Source: Caldilineales bacterium
Lineage (GTDB): Bacteria > Chloroflexota > Anaerolineae > J102
Reading direction: 5' to 3'
DNA: 38,827 bases
Assembly: GCA_024102915.1 (NCBI GenBank)
Contig: JAGFJG010000189.1
Coordinates: 1 to 38,827, forward strand
Shown here in pieces: positions 16,486 through 23,518 of the stretch. The translations under genes and the position numbers were made by a program. Every line of letters begins with the position of its first letter. Within the stretch, counting starts at the first letter, position 1. The notes beneath the pieces were generated by a model. The model was not told the origin of the DNA and did not search any database. It saw nothing but the letters and a program-made list of their open reading frames with translations.

Positions 16486-17676
16486 ATGAACACTCGAATC
16501 TCACGCATGTCGGCGCTGGCTCTGCTTGTGGTATTGACCCTGGCAGTGAGCGCCTGTAACAACATCTATTTGCCGCCACCACCGCCACCCAGCGATGCGG
16601 CGGAACCGCCAGCAGCCGACCAAAGCGTCCCTGCTGAAACCAACAAAGCGGAAGTCGACATTACGGGCGAAGTACTTTCCATGATCGTCGATGCCCCCGG
16701 CTCCTATCGTGCCAACCAGATCGCCAACGCCATGAGCGCTGCGCCGCTGGCCGTTTCCAGAGATGCCACCATCATCGACTTCCCGACCTCGGCAAGCGAT
16801 CCCGTGCCGGTGCTGCGCGTGGGGACGAACGGCTGGACCTGTTACACCGACTGGCCGGGTTCTCCCGGCAATGATCCGGAATGCAACGATCCTATCTTCG
16901 AAGCCTGGCTCGGCGCTCTGTTTGCCGGCGAGCCAACCCCGCCTGCAATCGACGGCCCCGGCATCGCCTATATGCTGCAGGGCGGCAGTGACCCCAGCAA
17001 CACCGATCCCATGGCGGCTGAACCGGCGGCGGACGAGGATTGGGTCATATCCCCGGCGCATGTCATGCTCGTCGTTCCGGGCGGATTTGACACCAATGAT
17101 TTCACCACCGATCCCTACGCCGACCAGCCGTGGATCATGTGGGAGGGCACCGCTTACGAGCATCTCATGATCCCGGTCGATCCCATGAAGGCCGAGGACA
17201 TGGGTGATGCGGATGCGATGATACGCAACACTATGTCGGCAGCGCCTGCCGGAATTGTACGCAAAGCCAAAATCTTGGGCAATCCCGCGACCAATGGCGG
17301 CGAGATGGTGACGCTGCAAGAGGGCGATAGCGGCTGGGTCTGCTGGCCTGACCGCAGCGTCTCGCCAGGCAATGACCCGGCGTGCAGCGATCCAGTCTGG
17401 GAAGCGCTTAGCAGTTCGGATCAACCGGTGCCGCGCGCAGCTATTTCCTACATGCTGGCGGGCGGCAGCGATGAAAGCAACACCGATCCCACGGCCACCG
17501 GCCCTGCTCCTGGCGAGGACTGGATCACGACCCCTCCCCACCTGATGCTGCTTGTTCCCGGCGGCTTTGACGCCAAATTATTCAGCACCGACCCTGAATC
17601 CGGCTATCCTTATATCATGTGGGATGGCACGCCCTACGAACATCTGATGATACCGGTGGCAGATAGATCAATGTAG
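16486..17676 (+). CDS. secreted lipoprotein with two tandem copies of one domain
   Basis: Protein of 396 aa with a lipoprotein signal peptide (lipobox LAVSAC, Cys24) and a Pro-rich linker. The mature part holds two homologous units, residues about 81-231 and 247-391. Both share MSAAP, GW-C, SPGNDP-C-DP, a ML-GGSD-SNTDP block, EDW, H-ML-VPGGFD, a TDP and IMW-GT-YEHLMIPV. Each unit has a Cys pair 14 residues apart (C119/C133, C286/C300) that could form a disulfide outside the cell. The ATG at 16486 follows GAGGAGG. I do not recognise the domain family. Its gene follows the BTAD regulator on the same strand. Confidence 0.85.
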   Translation: MNTRISRMSALALLVVLTLAVSACNNIYLPPPPPPSDAAEPPAADQSVPAETNKAEVDITGEVLSMIVDAPGSYRANQIANAMSAAPLAVSRDATIIDFPTSASDPVPVLRVGTNGWTCYTDWPGSPGNDPECNDPIFEAWLGALFAGEPTPPAIDGPGIAYMLQGGSDPSNTDPMAAEPAADEDWVISPAHVMLVVPGGFDTNDFTTDPYADQPWIMWEGTAYEHLMIPVDPMKAEDMGDADAMIRNTMSAAPAGIVRKAKILGNPATNGGEMVTLQEGDSGWVCWPDRSVSPGNDPACSDPVWEALSSSDQPVPRAAISYMLAGGSDESNTDPTATGPAPGEDWITTPPHLMLLVPGGFDAKLFSTDPESGYPYIMWDGTPYEHLMIPVADRSM

Positions 17677-17715
17677 CCGATCTGCGGACCGACCCCAATC
17701 AGCCTTCGACTATGA

Positions 17716-17747
17716 GTGCGTGTTTCTGATCAATCAGGAGCACGCAC
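17716..17747. terminator. hairpin between convergent genes, possible bidirectional terminator
   Basis: An outer stem GTGCGTG/CACGCAC encloses an inner CTGAT/ATCAG, 40 bases past the lipoprotein stop and ahead of the convergent ypeA stop. The T-run is poor, so the call is tentative. Confidence 0.45.
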
Positions 17748-17753
17748 CCTTCT

Positions 17754-17774
17754 TTCAACCTTCAATCTTTGACC
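17754..17774 (-). repeat. GGTTNNA-type heptad array at the ypeA stop
   Basis: On the minus strand three consecutive 7-base words (GGTCAAA, GATTGAA, GGTTGAA) run through the last codons of ypeA and supply its TGA stop. The same word family occurs at 18188 and 37543. Confidence 0.55.
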
Positions 17775-18187
17775 AACCGCTTCCCCATCCCTACCACATC
17801 GTCCACGCCATAACCCAGGCGTTCATAAAAAGCGAGGACCCCTGTATTGCTGGCGCGCACTTGCAAATTGATTTTGGGACAGCCCAGGGCCATGATCCGC
17901 TCCTCCACCTCAGCCATCATCGCCCGCCCCATGCCCTGGCGCTGAAAGTCCGGATCGACTGCCAGGTAATTGATCCAGCCGCGATGCCCCTCATAGCCGC
18001 CCATGACCGAGGCGATGATGCCGCCAGCCTGCTCGCCGACGAGGAAAAGGTCGGGTTGCACCGCCATCTTGCGCTCGATATCCAGCCGAGGATTGTTCCA
18101 GGGTCGGGTCAGTCCGCAGCGCTGCCAGAGTTCGACCACGGCGGTTTCGTCAGCGGGCTGGTAGGGGCGGATGAGGAGCTTCATCAT
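17762..18187 (-). CDS. ypeA: YpeA-like GNAT acetyltransferase
   Basis: Compact 141-aa GNAT protein close to E. coli YpeA. It shows LWQRCGLTRPWNNPRLDIERKM, VMGGYEGHRGWINYLAVDP, the acetyl-CoA loop FQRQGMGRAMM, and GCPKINLQVRASNTGVLAFYERLGY. Full family length. Two adjacent ATG codons (18187 and 18184) are possible starts. No Shine-Dalgarno sequence is seen, because the 5' side is entirely repeat sequence. It is last in the arginine gene run, but its substrate is unknown and a role in arginine metabolism is only suggested by position. Confidence 0.85.
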   Translation of the reverse strand: MMKLLIRPYQPADETAVVELWQRCGLTRPWNNPRLDIERKMAVQPDLFLVGEQAGGIIASVMGGYEGHRGWINYLAVDPDFQRQGMGRAMMAEVEERIMALGCPKINLQVRASNTGVLAFYERLGYGVDDVVGMGKRLVKD

Positions 18188-18259
18188 GGTTGAAGGTTAC
18201 AGGTTCAAGGTTGAAGAGAGGATAACGTGTAGCCGACCTTTAACTTTCAACCTTCAACT
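18188..18259. repeat. inverted GGTTNNA heptad element filling the argA-ypeA gap
   Basis: The left array, 18188-18215, has four heptads GGTTNNA in exact 7-base phase and starts on the base after the ypeA start codon. The right array, 18239-18259, has three heptads in the opposite orientation and contains the argA stop. The arms 18189-18210 and 18237-18258 match at 18 of 22 positions as an inverted repeat. Nearly all of the gene gap is repeat or short core. Confidence 0.75.
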
Positions 18260-18704
18260 CTTTCAGGACGGCGATCTCATCGCAGGCGTGGAACTTGGGG
18301 CAATACACGCATTCACCCCAGATTTTGGGGCTGATCGACCAGCGGTCGACGCGGTGAAAGCCGTAGCGATAGAAAAATTCGGGGACGAGCGTCAGCGCAC
18401 AGACCTGCGTGATCCCGCGCTGTTTCGCCGTCTCGACCAGCCGGTTGACGAGAAATCCGCCCACGCCTTTGCCATGCTGATCGGGCGCCACGGCCAGCGA
18501 GCGGATCTCCACCAGGTCTGGACCGAGATGGGCCAGATACGCGCAACCGACCACGCGCCCCCCGTCTTCCGCCACCAGGAAATCGCCCAGGGCATGGCGC
18601 ACCTGCGATGGCGTGCGATAGAGCATCAGGTTTTGCTCGGCAAAGCCATTGACCAGGTCGCAGATCGCCTGAACATCATCCTCATTGGCGGGGCGAACAT
18701 TCAT
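18240..18704 (-). CDS. argA: short-form N-acetylglutamate synthase (ArgA-type GNAT)
   Basis: Makes N-acetylglutamate from glutamate and acetyl-CoA, the first step of arginine synthesis. It is the single-domain GNAT type without the kinase-like domain of E. coli ArgA. Visible blocks are LVNGFAEQNLML, the core EIRSLAVAPDQHGKGVGGFL, the signature LTLVPEFFYRYGFHRVDR and the C-terminal CVYCPKFHACDEIAVL, which is typical of this short family. The ATG at 18704 gives 154 aa and matches the family N-terminus (MNVRPANEDD). A start at 18782 would sit 6 bases after argD but adds 26 unconserved residues. Operon partners argD and argB support the assignment. The last codons lie inside the heptad repeat. 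Confidence 0.85.
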   Translation of the reverse strand: MNVRPANEDDVQAICDLVNGFAEQNLMLYRTPSQVRHALGDFLVAEDGGRVVGCAYLAHLGPDLVEIRSLAVAPDQHGKGVGGFLVNRLVETAKQRGITQVCALTLVPEFFYRYGFHRVDRWSISPKIWGECVYCPKFHACDEIAVLKELKVES

Positions 18705-18788
18705 GGCGGGCGGCTCTGGGCGGAGGATGGAGAAACTGGGTGGGCGCTTCAGCGTTGCGGGTTCGAGCGTGACGGCGAGCATGTCGGT

Positions 18789-19973
18789 TCAGGCGGCCTC
18801 GGACAGCAGGGCGGAGAGGCGGTCGATGGCGATGTCCACCTCCGCCGGGGTGATGATTAGGGGCGGGATCAGGCGCAGCACGTCGGGGCCGGCGTTGAGC
18901 AGCAACATGCCCTTTTGGTATCCGGCCTGCACGAGGGGAATGGCGGGGATGTCCAACTGCACGCCCAACATCAGCCCGCGCCCGCGCACTTCCTGGATGT
19001 GCGGGCTGTTGATCTCCTCCAGACGTTCCTTGAAATATGCACCGGTGTTTCGCACCTGTTGCAGAAAATCGGGGTCGCTGATCCGGCGCACGACCACATC
19101 CGCCACCGCGGTGACGAATGGCCCGCCCGCGAACGTCGTGCCGTGGTCGCCGGGACGAATCACCTCGGCCACGCGATTGGTAACGAGCACCGCGCCGATA
19201 GGTAGGCCAACAGCCAGGGGCTTGGCCGCGCAGAGGATGTCGGGTAGGATGCCGTAGGGTTCGTGCGCCCAGAATGTGCCGGTGCGCCCCACCCCGCATT
19301 GCACCTCGTCCAAAATCAGCAAGGCATTGTGGCGATGCGTCAGTTCGCGCAGGGCGATCATAAATTCATTGCTGGCCGGATGCACGCCGCCCTCGCCCTG
19401 CACCGGTTCCACGATGACCGCGCAGACGCTATCATCGATGGCTGCGGCGGCGCTGGCGGGATCGTTGAATTCAGCAAGCCGCACGCCCGGCATCAGCGGC
19501 TTGAATGGGTCCTGATATTTGGGGCGAGGCGTGGCGGCCAGCGCGCCCATCGTGCGGCCATGGAAAGCGCCGGAAAAAGCGACGATGTTCGTCTTGCCCT
19601 CGCCGTAATTTTCGCGCGCCCATTTGCGGGCGAATTTCATGGCGGCTTCCGTGCTCTCTGTGCCGCTGTTTTGGAAATGCACGCGGTCGGCGAAGGGCGT
19701 AGCCTCGACCAGCCGCGCCGCCAGCCTTGCCATCGGCTCGGAATGATACAGGTTCGAGAAATGATAAGGCTTGCTCGCCCGCTCTCGGATCACCTCGGCC
19801 AGTTCGGGGTCGCCATACCCCAAGGCGTTCACGGCGATCCCGGCCACCAGATCGAGATAGCTGTTGCCCTCCGTGTCTTGCAGCCACACGCCGTGGCCGT
19901 TGTCCAGCGCCATCGGCGAGCGCGCATAGGCGTGAACGAGATACTGCTGTTCGAGTTCGATGGGATTCATCAT
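18789..19973 (-). CDS. argD: acetylornithine aminotransferase
   Basis: PLP-dependent class III aminotransferase, 394 aa, converting N-acetylglutamate semialdehyde to N-acetylornithine. Key features are YLDLVAGIAVNALGYGDPE, the phosphate-binding NSGTESTEAAMKFARK, GAFHGRTMGALAATP, the cofactor Asp in LILDEVQCGVGRTG and the PLP Lys in CAAKPLAVGLPIGA. It lies 6 bases after argB and is followed closely by argA. Members of this family can also serve lysine or succinylornithine pathways, but the neighbours point to arginine. Confidence 0.92.
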   Translation of the reverse strand: MMNPIELEQQYLVHAYARSPMALDNGHGVWLQDTEGNSYLDLVAGIAVNALGYGDPELAEVIRERASKPYHFSNLYHSEPMARLAARLVEATPFADRVHFQNSGTESTEAAMKFARKWARENYGEGKTNIVAFSGAFHGRTMGALAATPRPKYQDPFKPLMPGVRLAEFNDPASAAAAIDDSVCAVIVEPVQGEGGVHPASNEFMIALRELTHRHNALLILDEVQCGVGRTGTFWAHEPYGILPDILCAAKPLAVGLPIGAVLVTNRVAEVIRPGDHGTTFAGGPFVTAVADVVVRRISDPDFLQQVRNTGAYFKERLEEINSPHIQEVRGRGLMLGVQLDIPAIPLVQAGYQKGMLLLNAGPDVLRLIPPLIITPAEVDIAIDRLSALLSEAA

Positions 19974-19979
19974 GCCTCC

Positions 19980-20771
19980 TTACTGGCTCTTCACGACCGC
20001 AGTGCCTTCGCCGCGGACATAGTTTTCGAGATTAGTGATCACGGCGCGGGCGACGCCCGCCTGCACCGCCGATTCAGCGGCGCGCACCTTGGGGATCATG
20101 CCGCCGGTGATAAACTGGCCGAAGATCAGGTCTTCGATCTGATCGACTGGTAGCACGCGCATGGGGCGGCCGGCCACGCTGACGCCGGGCACATTGGTGA
20201 CGAAGATGAGATCGGTGGCGTGCAGGGCTACGGCCACGGCTTCGGCCACCTGATCGGCATTCACGTTGTAGCTCAGCCCGTCCGCGCCCAGGCTGATGGG
20301 CGAAATCACGGGCGTCATGCCGAGCGAAAGCAATTGCTGTAGCGCCCCCACCCGCACGGACGACACCTGGCCCACCCGGCCCAAGTCCACCTTTTCGTGC
20401 TGAAGCTTCTCCACGCGGATCAAGCCCAGGTCAATGCCGCTGAGCCCAACCGCATCGATGCCGCCGTTGACCAGCCAGCGCACGACCCGCAGATTGGCGA
20501 TGCCGTTGAGAGCCATCTTCACCAGTCGGATCGATTGGTCGCTGGTCACGCGCAGACCCTCAACCATGTCGAACGGCACGCCCAATTCGTCGTGCAGGCG
20601 CACGATCTCCTGACCACCGCCGTGCACGATCACTGGAACGACGCCCTGGCTGCGGATGGCGGCGATGGCCTCGACCATGTTGGCCAGAAACTCACGGTCA
20701 TCGATCTGGCTACCGCCGATTTTGATGATATGGATGGGGGAGGGATTGGCCGAGTTCGTTTCGGTTGACAT
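19980..20771 (-). CDS. argB: acetylglutamate kinase
   Basis: Amino-acid-kinase-fold enzyme phosphorylating N-acetylglutamate. Motifs are IIKIGGSQIDD (ATP site), VIVHGGGQEI, GLRVTSDQ, SYNVNADQVAEAVAVAL and the C-terminal GGMIPKVRAAESAVQAGV. The ATG at 20771 gives 263 aa and matches the family start. An in-frame ATG at 20846 would add 25 residues. No clear ribosome-binding site precedes 20771. The family also contains LysW-aminoadipate kinases, but argD and short argA next door favour arginine. It is the first structural gene after the leader peptide and terminator at 20892-21053. Confidence 0.9.
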   Translation of the reverse strand: MSTETNSANPSPIHIIKIGGSQIDDREFLANMVEAIAAIRSQGVVPVIVHGGGQEIVRLHDELGVPFDMVEGLRVTSDQSIRLVKMALNGIANLRVVRWLVNGGIDAVGLSGIDLGLIRVEKLQHEKVDLGRVGQVSSVRVGALQQLLSLGMTPVISPISLGADGLSYNVNADQVAEAVAVALHATDLIFVTNVPGVSVAGRPMRVLPVDQIEDLIFGQFITGGMIPKVRAAESAVQAGVARAVITNLENYVRGEGTAVVKSQ

Positions 20772-20891
20772 GGTTGTGCGAATAAATTTTGATAAAGGGT
20801 TGATAATTAAAGAGTGATCCGGACGTCGTGACTGCATGTGAAGCATCGATGTTCAATCATTAATCTACGATCATCGGCACTGCTTTTTGAC

Positions 20892-20919
20892 AAAAAAAAG
20901 CTCTCCGGCTGGAGAGCTT
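20892..20919 (-). terminator. intrinsic terminator in the arg leader
   Basis: A perfect 9-bp stem (AAGCTCTCC/GGAGAGCTT, 20898-20906 and 20911-20919) with a 4-base loop is followed on the minus strand by eight T. It lies 120 bases before the argB ATG and about 100 bases after a strong promoter, so it can stop transcription ahead of the arginine genes. Confidence 0.85.
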
Positions 20920-20962
20920 GGATATCATCTGGCTGCGGCTCGCGTCCAAACGCCCAGAACGG

Positions 20963-21013
20963 TCAGGCTGGTTGCTGGGGAAGACGCCTGGAGCGAACAA
21001 GCGAAGTTTTCAT
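20963..21013 (-). CDS. putative arginine leader peptide
   Basis: A 16-codon frame, ATG to TGA, encodes MKTSLVRSRRLPQQPA with Arg at positions 7, 9 and 10 (codons CGC, AGG, CGT). It begins about 4 bases after the predicted transcription start, so it would be translated nearly leaderless. The stop lies 43 bases before the terminator stem. RNA after and within it can form two mutually exclusive helices. The first pairs GCGTC (20983-20987, over the Arg codons) with GACGC (20942-20946). The second pairs GTTTGGA (20945-20951) with TCCAAGC (20916-20922), which invades the terminator's first arm. This is the layout of a ribosome-stalling attenuator. The peptide itself has no recognisable domain. The regulatory role is inference. 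Confidence 0.55.
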   Translation of the reverse strand: MKTSLVRSRRLPQQPA

Positions 21014-21023
21014 GACGGGGCGC

Positions 21024-21053
21024 AGAATAGCATGTTGGGTTGGGCTTTGTCAA
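21024..21053 (-). promoter_or_regulatory. promoter of the arg leader and argB operon
   Basis: The minus strand has a perfect -35 TTGACA (21048-21053), an 18-base spacer and TATTCT (21024-21029) preceded by TGC, an extended -10. It lies between the dedA stop and the leader frame. Confidence 0.75.
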
Positions 21054-21107
21054 AGGTCGATTCGAGACGGATGATGAACGTCGTGGGCGAGACAGCGTTG
21101 GAGGCCA

Positions 21108-21758
21108 TCAGACGGTCTCAACGCTCTCGCCTAACGCCTCTCGCCGCGCCTTAATGTACTCGAAGAGCATGGGCAGAACCGAGATAAGGATGATCGCCAC
21201 GACCACAAGCTCGAAGTTCTTTTGCACGAAGGGGATTGTGCCGAAGAGATAGCCCGCAACCGTAAAAATGCTGACCCAGAGCACGCCGCCGACGACATTG
21301 AACGTGATGAAGCGGGGGTAAGTCATGGCGCCGACGCCAGCCACGAATGGGGCGAAGGTGCGGACGATGGAGACGAACCGGGCCAGGATGATGGTCTTGC
21401 CGCCATGTTTTTCGTAGAAGCGATGCGTGCGATCCAGATACTCTTTCTTGAGAAAGCGGATGTTGCCGCTGAAGGCGCGCGGGCCGATGAAATGCCCGAT
21501 CCAATAATTGACGGTATCGCCCAGAATGGCAGCGGCGCTGAGCACGATCAGCAATATGCCCAGGTCCAGCGCGCCTTGCGCGGCCAGCGCTCCGGCTGCA
21601 AAAAGCAATGAATCGCCAGGGAGGAAGGGCGTGACCACAAACCCGGTTTCCATGAAAATGATCAGGAACAGGATCAGGTAAGTCCAGACGCCGTAGTTTT
21701 GCACGACTTCGACCAGGTATTCGTCGAGGTGGAGGAAGAAGCCAAGGATTTCTGACAT
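21108..21758 (-). CDS. DedA-family membrane protein
   Basis: Integral membrane protein of 216 aa in the DedA/VTT family. It shows FMETGFVVTPFLPGDSLLFAAG, the re-entrant loop region GDTVNYWIGHFIG and the signature FYEKHGGKTIILARFVSIVRTFAPFVAGVGAM with the conserved Gly and Arg residues. It ends with two more membrane helices. DedA proteins include undecaprenyl-phosphate translocases (UptA) and are tied to membrane homeostasis. It sits next to a DUF368 gene, another family of the same carrier-recycling function. It has its own promoter and a structured 5' leader. Confidence 0.88.
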   Translation of the reverse strand: MSEILGFFLHLDEYLVEVVQNYGVWTYLILFLIIFMETGFVVTPFLPGDSLLFAAGALAAQGALDLGILLIVLSAAAILGDTVNYWIGHFIGPRAFSGNIRFLKKEYLDRTHRFYEKHGGKTIILARFVSIVRTFAPFVAGVGAMTYPRFITFNVVGGVLWVSIFTVAGYLFGTIPFVQKNFELVVVAIILISVLPMLFEYIKARREALGESVETV

Positions 21759-21841
21759 AGGTGTGAGTACCGAGAAGGATGGGTGATACGATTTCGACCG
21801 AGGCGGGATTGGTCGCAGGTAAGGCGCCTGGTCACATCACA

Positions 21842-21867
21842 AGAACCCCGTGTCGCTACCGGGTTCT
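21842..21867 (-). promoter_or_regulatory. hairpin at the 5' end of the dedA transcript
   Basis: A 7-bp perfect stem AGAACCC/GGGTTCT with a 12-base loop begins within a few bases of the transcription start predicted from 21876-21904. It could protect the 5' end. It is also close behind the DUF368 stop and might act as a weak terminator, but no T-run follows. Confidence 0.4.
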
Positions 21868-21875
21868 ACGTGCTA

Positions 21876-21904
21876 CTTATAACTATAGTTGGGCGTTCGT
21901 GCAA
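21876..21904 (-). promoter_or_regulatory. candidate dedA promoter
   Basis: TTGCAC (21899-21904) and TATAAG (21876-21881) are separated by 17 bases on the minus strand. The leader to the dedA ATG would be about 110 bases. Confidence 0.55.
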
Positions 21905-21940
21905 TATCCGCAACTGCAAATTTCCCGCTTGCTTTGCAGG

Positions 21941-22921
21941 CTAGTCCCCCACCTCCACGTGGGCGATACGATCCAGCGCAATCACCAACACTGCGCCGAT
22001 GACCATCAGGGCGATGGCCGCGAAGAATTCCAGGTTGATAGCAGACGGCAGGATGTTGATCTGGCGCAAGGGGATTATCTCGCCATGACTGTCCAGCATG
22101 GACTCAACCGTCTCTTTCCACGGCCACAGCTTGCGTAGACTGCCCAACATAAAACCGGTCAGCACCGCCACCGTCAGATCGTGATAGCGTTTGAACAGAT
22201 ACCCCAAAAGCTGGGCGAACGAAACGATGCCGATCGCCGCACCCATCGCCAAAAGCGCCAGACTGACGAAGTCGCGCTCAGTCACGGCGTTGAGCGCAAA
22301 CTGGTACTTGCCCAAAATCAGCAGAATGAAGGCGCCGGAGATGCCGGGCAAGATCATGGCGACGCTGGCCAACGCGCCGCTGAGCAACAGGAACCACCAG
22401 GTATCGGGCGTTTGGGCGGGTACGGCCCCCACCAGCAGAAATGCCCCGACCGCTCCGGTGATCAATGCCGCCGTCAGGATCACGCTCCATTTCTTGATGC
22501 GCCGCGCCACTGTGATTACGGAGGCCAGCACCAGGCCGAAGAAAAAGCTCCAGATCAGGACGGGCTGATTGACTAACATCCATTCCAGCCCATGCGCCAA
22601 TGTGACCACAGCCAGGAAGATGCCGCCGAAGACCGCAATCAGGAAGGGGAAATTGATGGCGAGCAGGGCGTCTTTGATGCGTAGTCGCAAGAGCGCACGC
22701 CAGAAATCGGAACGCCCCACAGCGCGGATGCTCATGATCAATTCCTCGTAAATGCCGAGGATGAAGGCCATGGTTCCGCCCGACACGCCGGGGATGACAT
22801 CCGCCGATCCCATAGCGAAGCCACGGGCGACAAGGCCCACATAGCTTTTGGCGGTCCGGGTCTGAGAAGTTTCTGAAGCAGGGCGCGCGGGCGCAGCGCT
22901 GACGCTCATCTGTTCTTCCAT
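21941..22921 (-). CDS. popT: DUF368 membrane protein (PopT-type undecaprenyl-phosphate translocase family)
   Basis: Polytopic membrane protein, 326 aa, with the DUF368 signature GFAMGSADVIPGVSGGTMAFILGIYEELI near residues 32-60. A second related copy, MILPGISGAFILLILGKYQFAL, comes later, giving the inverted-repeat architecture of this family. DUF368 proteins (PopT) were shown to return undecaprenyl phosphate across the membrane for wall synthesis. The residues AAPARPASETSQ near the start are probably a cytoplasmic tail. Two in-frame ATG codons (22921, 22909) are possible. It follows three small membrane-protein genes with a 3-base gap and is followed by dedA. Confidence 0.85.
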   Translation of the reverse strand: MEEQMSVSAAPARPASETSQTRTAKSYVGLVARGFAMGSADVIPGVSGGTMAFILGIYEELIMSIRAVGRSDFWRALLRLRIKDALLAINFPFLIAVFGGIFLAVVTLAHGLEWMLVNQPVLIWSFFFGLVLASVITVARRIKKWSVILTAALITGAVGAFLLVGAVPAQTPDTWWFLLLSGALASVAMILPGISGAFILLILGKYQFALNAVTERDFVSLALLAMGAAIGIVSFAQLLGYLFKRYHDLTVAVLTGFMLGSLRKLWPWKETVESMLDSHGEIIPLRQINILPSAINLEFFAAIALMVIGAVLVIALDRIAHVEVGD

Positions 22922-22924
22922 TTT

Positions 22925-23089
22925 TTATTGCACCTGAGCCTGATCCAAATCCGACGTTTTCTCTAAGTCAAACGCCGGACTGGCTTCCATCGGCACCTCG
23001 ATCACCCAATCTTCGTCGTCATCCAGCAATTTCAGAACCAGAATACTGGCCACGAAACCCACCACAAATCCGAAACCGAAATTACCCAT
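22925..23089 (-). CDS. 54-aa single-pass membrane microprotein
   Basis: A short frame with a good ribosome-binding site (GGGGAG 9 bases upstream). Its ATG overlaps the stop of the upstream gene by 8 bases. The protein starts MGNFGFGFVVGFVASILVL, a single hydrophobic helix with several Gly, followed by an acidic cytoplasmic tail (DDDED). It ends 3 bases before the DUF368 start, so it should be co-translated with it. I do not recognise a family; small anchor or regulatory subunit are both possible. Confidence 0.6.
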   Translation of the reverse strand: MGNFGFGFVVGFVASILVLKLLDDDEDWVIEVPMEASPAFDLEKTSDLDQAQVQ

Positions 23090-23462
23090 TGATTTTCTCC
23101 CCATTCGGGCTGACTGCGCTCGGCTTTATTTCCGTGACCGGCGGCGAGCTTTCGAGTTTGTCATCGCCATTGGGGCGAGGCGACCCCAGGTTCTCGCCCA
23201 GCGATTTGGCAGCCCCGCGCAAACCGGATGCGAAGCTCATGACATTGATCAGCGGTCGAGCCACGTGATTGCTCATGAACTGACTGGTGTTGCGCAGCGT
23301 TTCCGTCGTTTCCTGCGTCGAACGCAAAACAGGTTTGCTCTCTTCCCGCAAGACGATCACCATGTTGCGGATTTGCCACAACAGCAAAACCAGGATGACG
23401 TTGACGACGAACGTCTCCAACGCAAGGACGATAATTGACAGGTCACGTATTACTTCAATCAC
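23082..23462 (-). CDS. small membrane protein with one helix and a cytoplasmic coiled region
   Basis: About 126 aa. A hydrophobic helix (LETFVVNVILVLLLW) is followed by a polar, helical stretch (QIRNMVIVLREESKPVLRSTQETTETLRNTSQF), resembling DUF948-type proteins. The C-terminus is Pro/Ser-rich and probably disordered. I chose a GTG at 23462 with GAGG 5 bases before it. An ATG at 23534 would run back through the upstream gene's stop. Function is unknown. It is part of a compact run of three small membrane genes between mnmA and popT. Confidence 0.6.
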   Translation of the reverse strand: MIEVIRDLSIIVLALETFVVNVILVLLLWQIRNMVIVLREESKPVLRSTQETTETLRNTSQFMSNHVARPLINVMSFASGLRGAAKSLGENLGSPRPNGDDKLESSPPVTEIKPSAVSPNGEKING

Positions 23463-23518
23463 AGTTGCCTCACACACAGAGCCTTCGATCAGATCGGGTC
23501 CGACCAGTTCGCCGTATT

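Noticed and set aside
16501..17541. Long minus-strand frame of 346 codons opposite the lipoprotein gene
   Set aside because: It has no recognisable domains and is His/Arg/Gly-rich as expected for an antisense shadow in GC-rich DNA. The plus strand has a ribosome-binding site, lipobox and duplicated domain.
20772..20891. A second promoter directly before argB
   Set aside because: AT-rich words are present, but no -35/-10 pair with 16-18 base spacing is convincing. Transcription through the leader remains the simplest reading.
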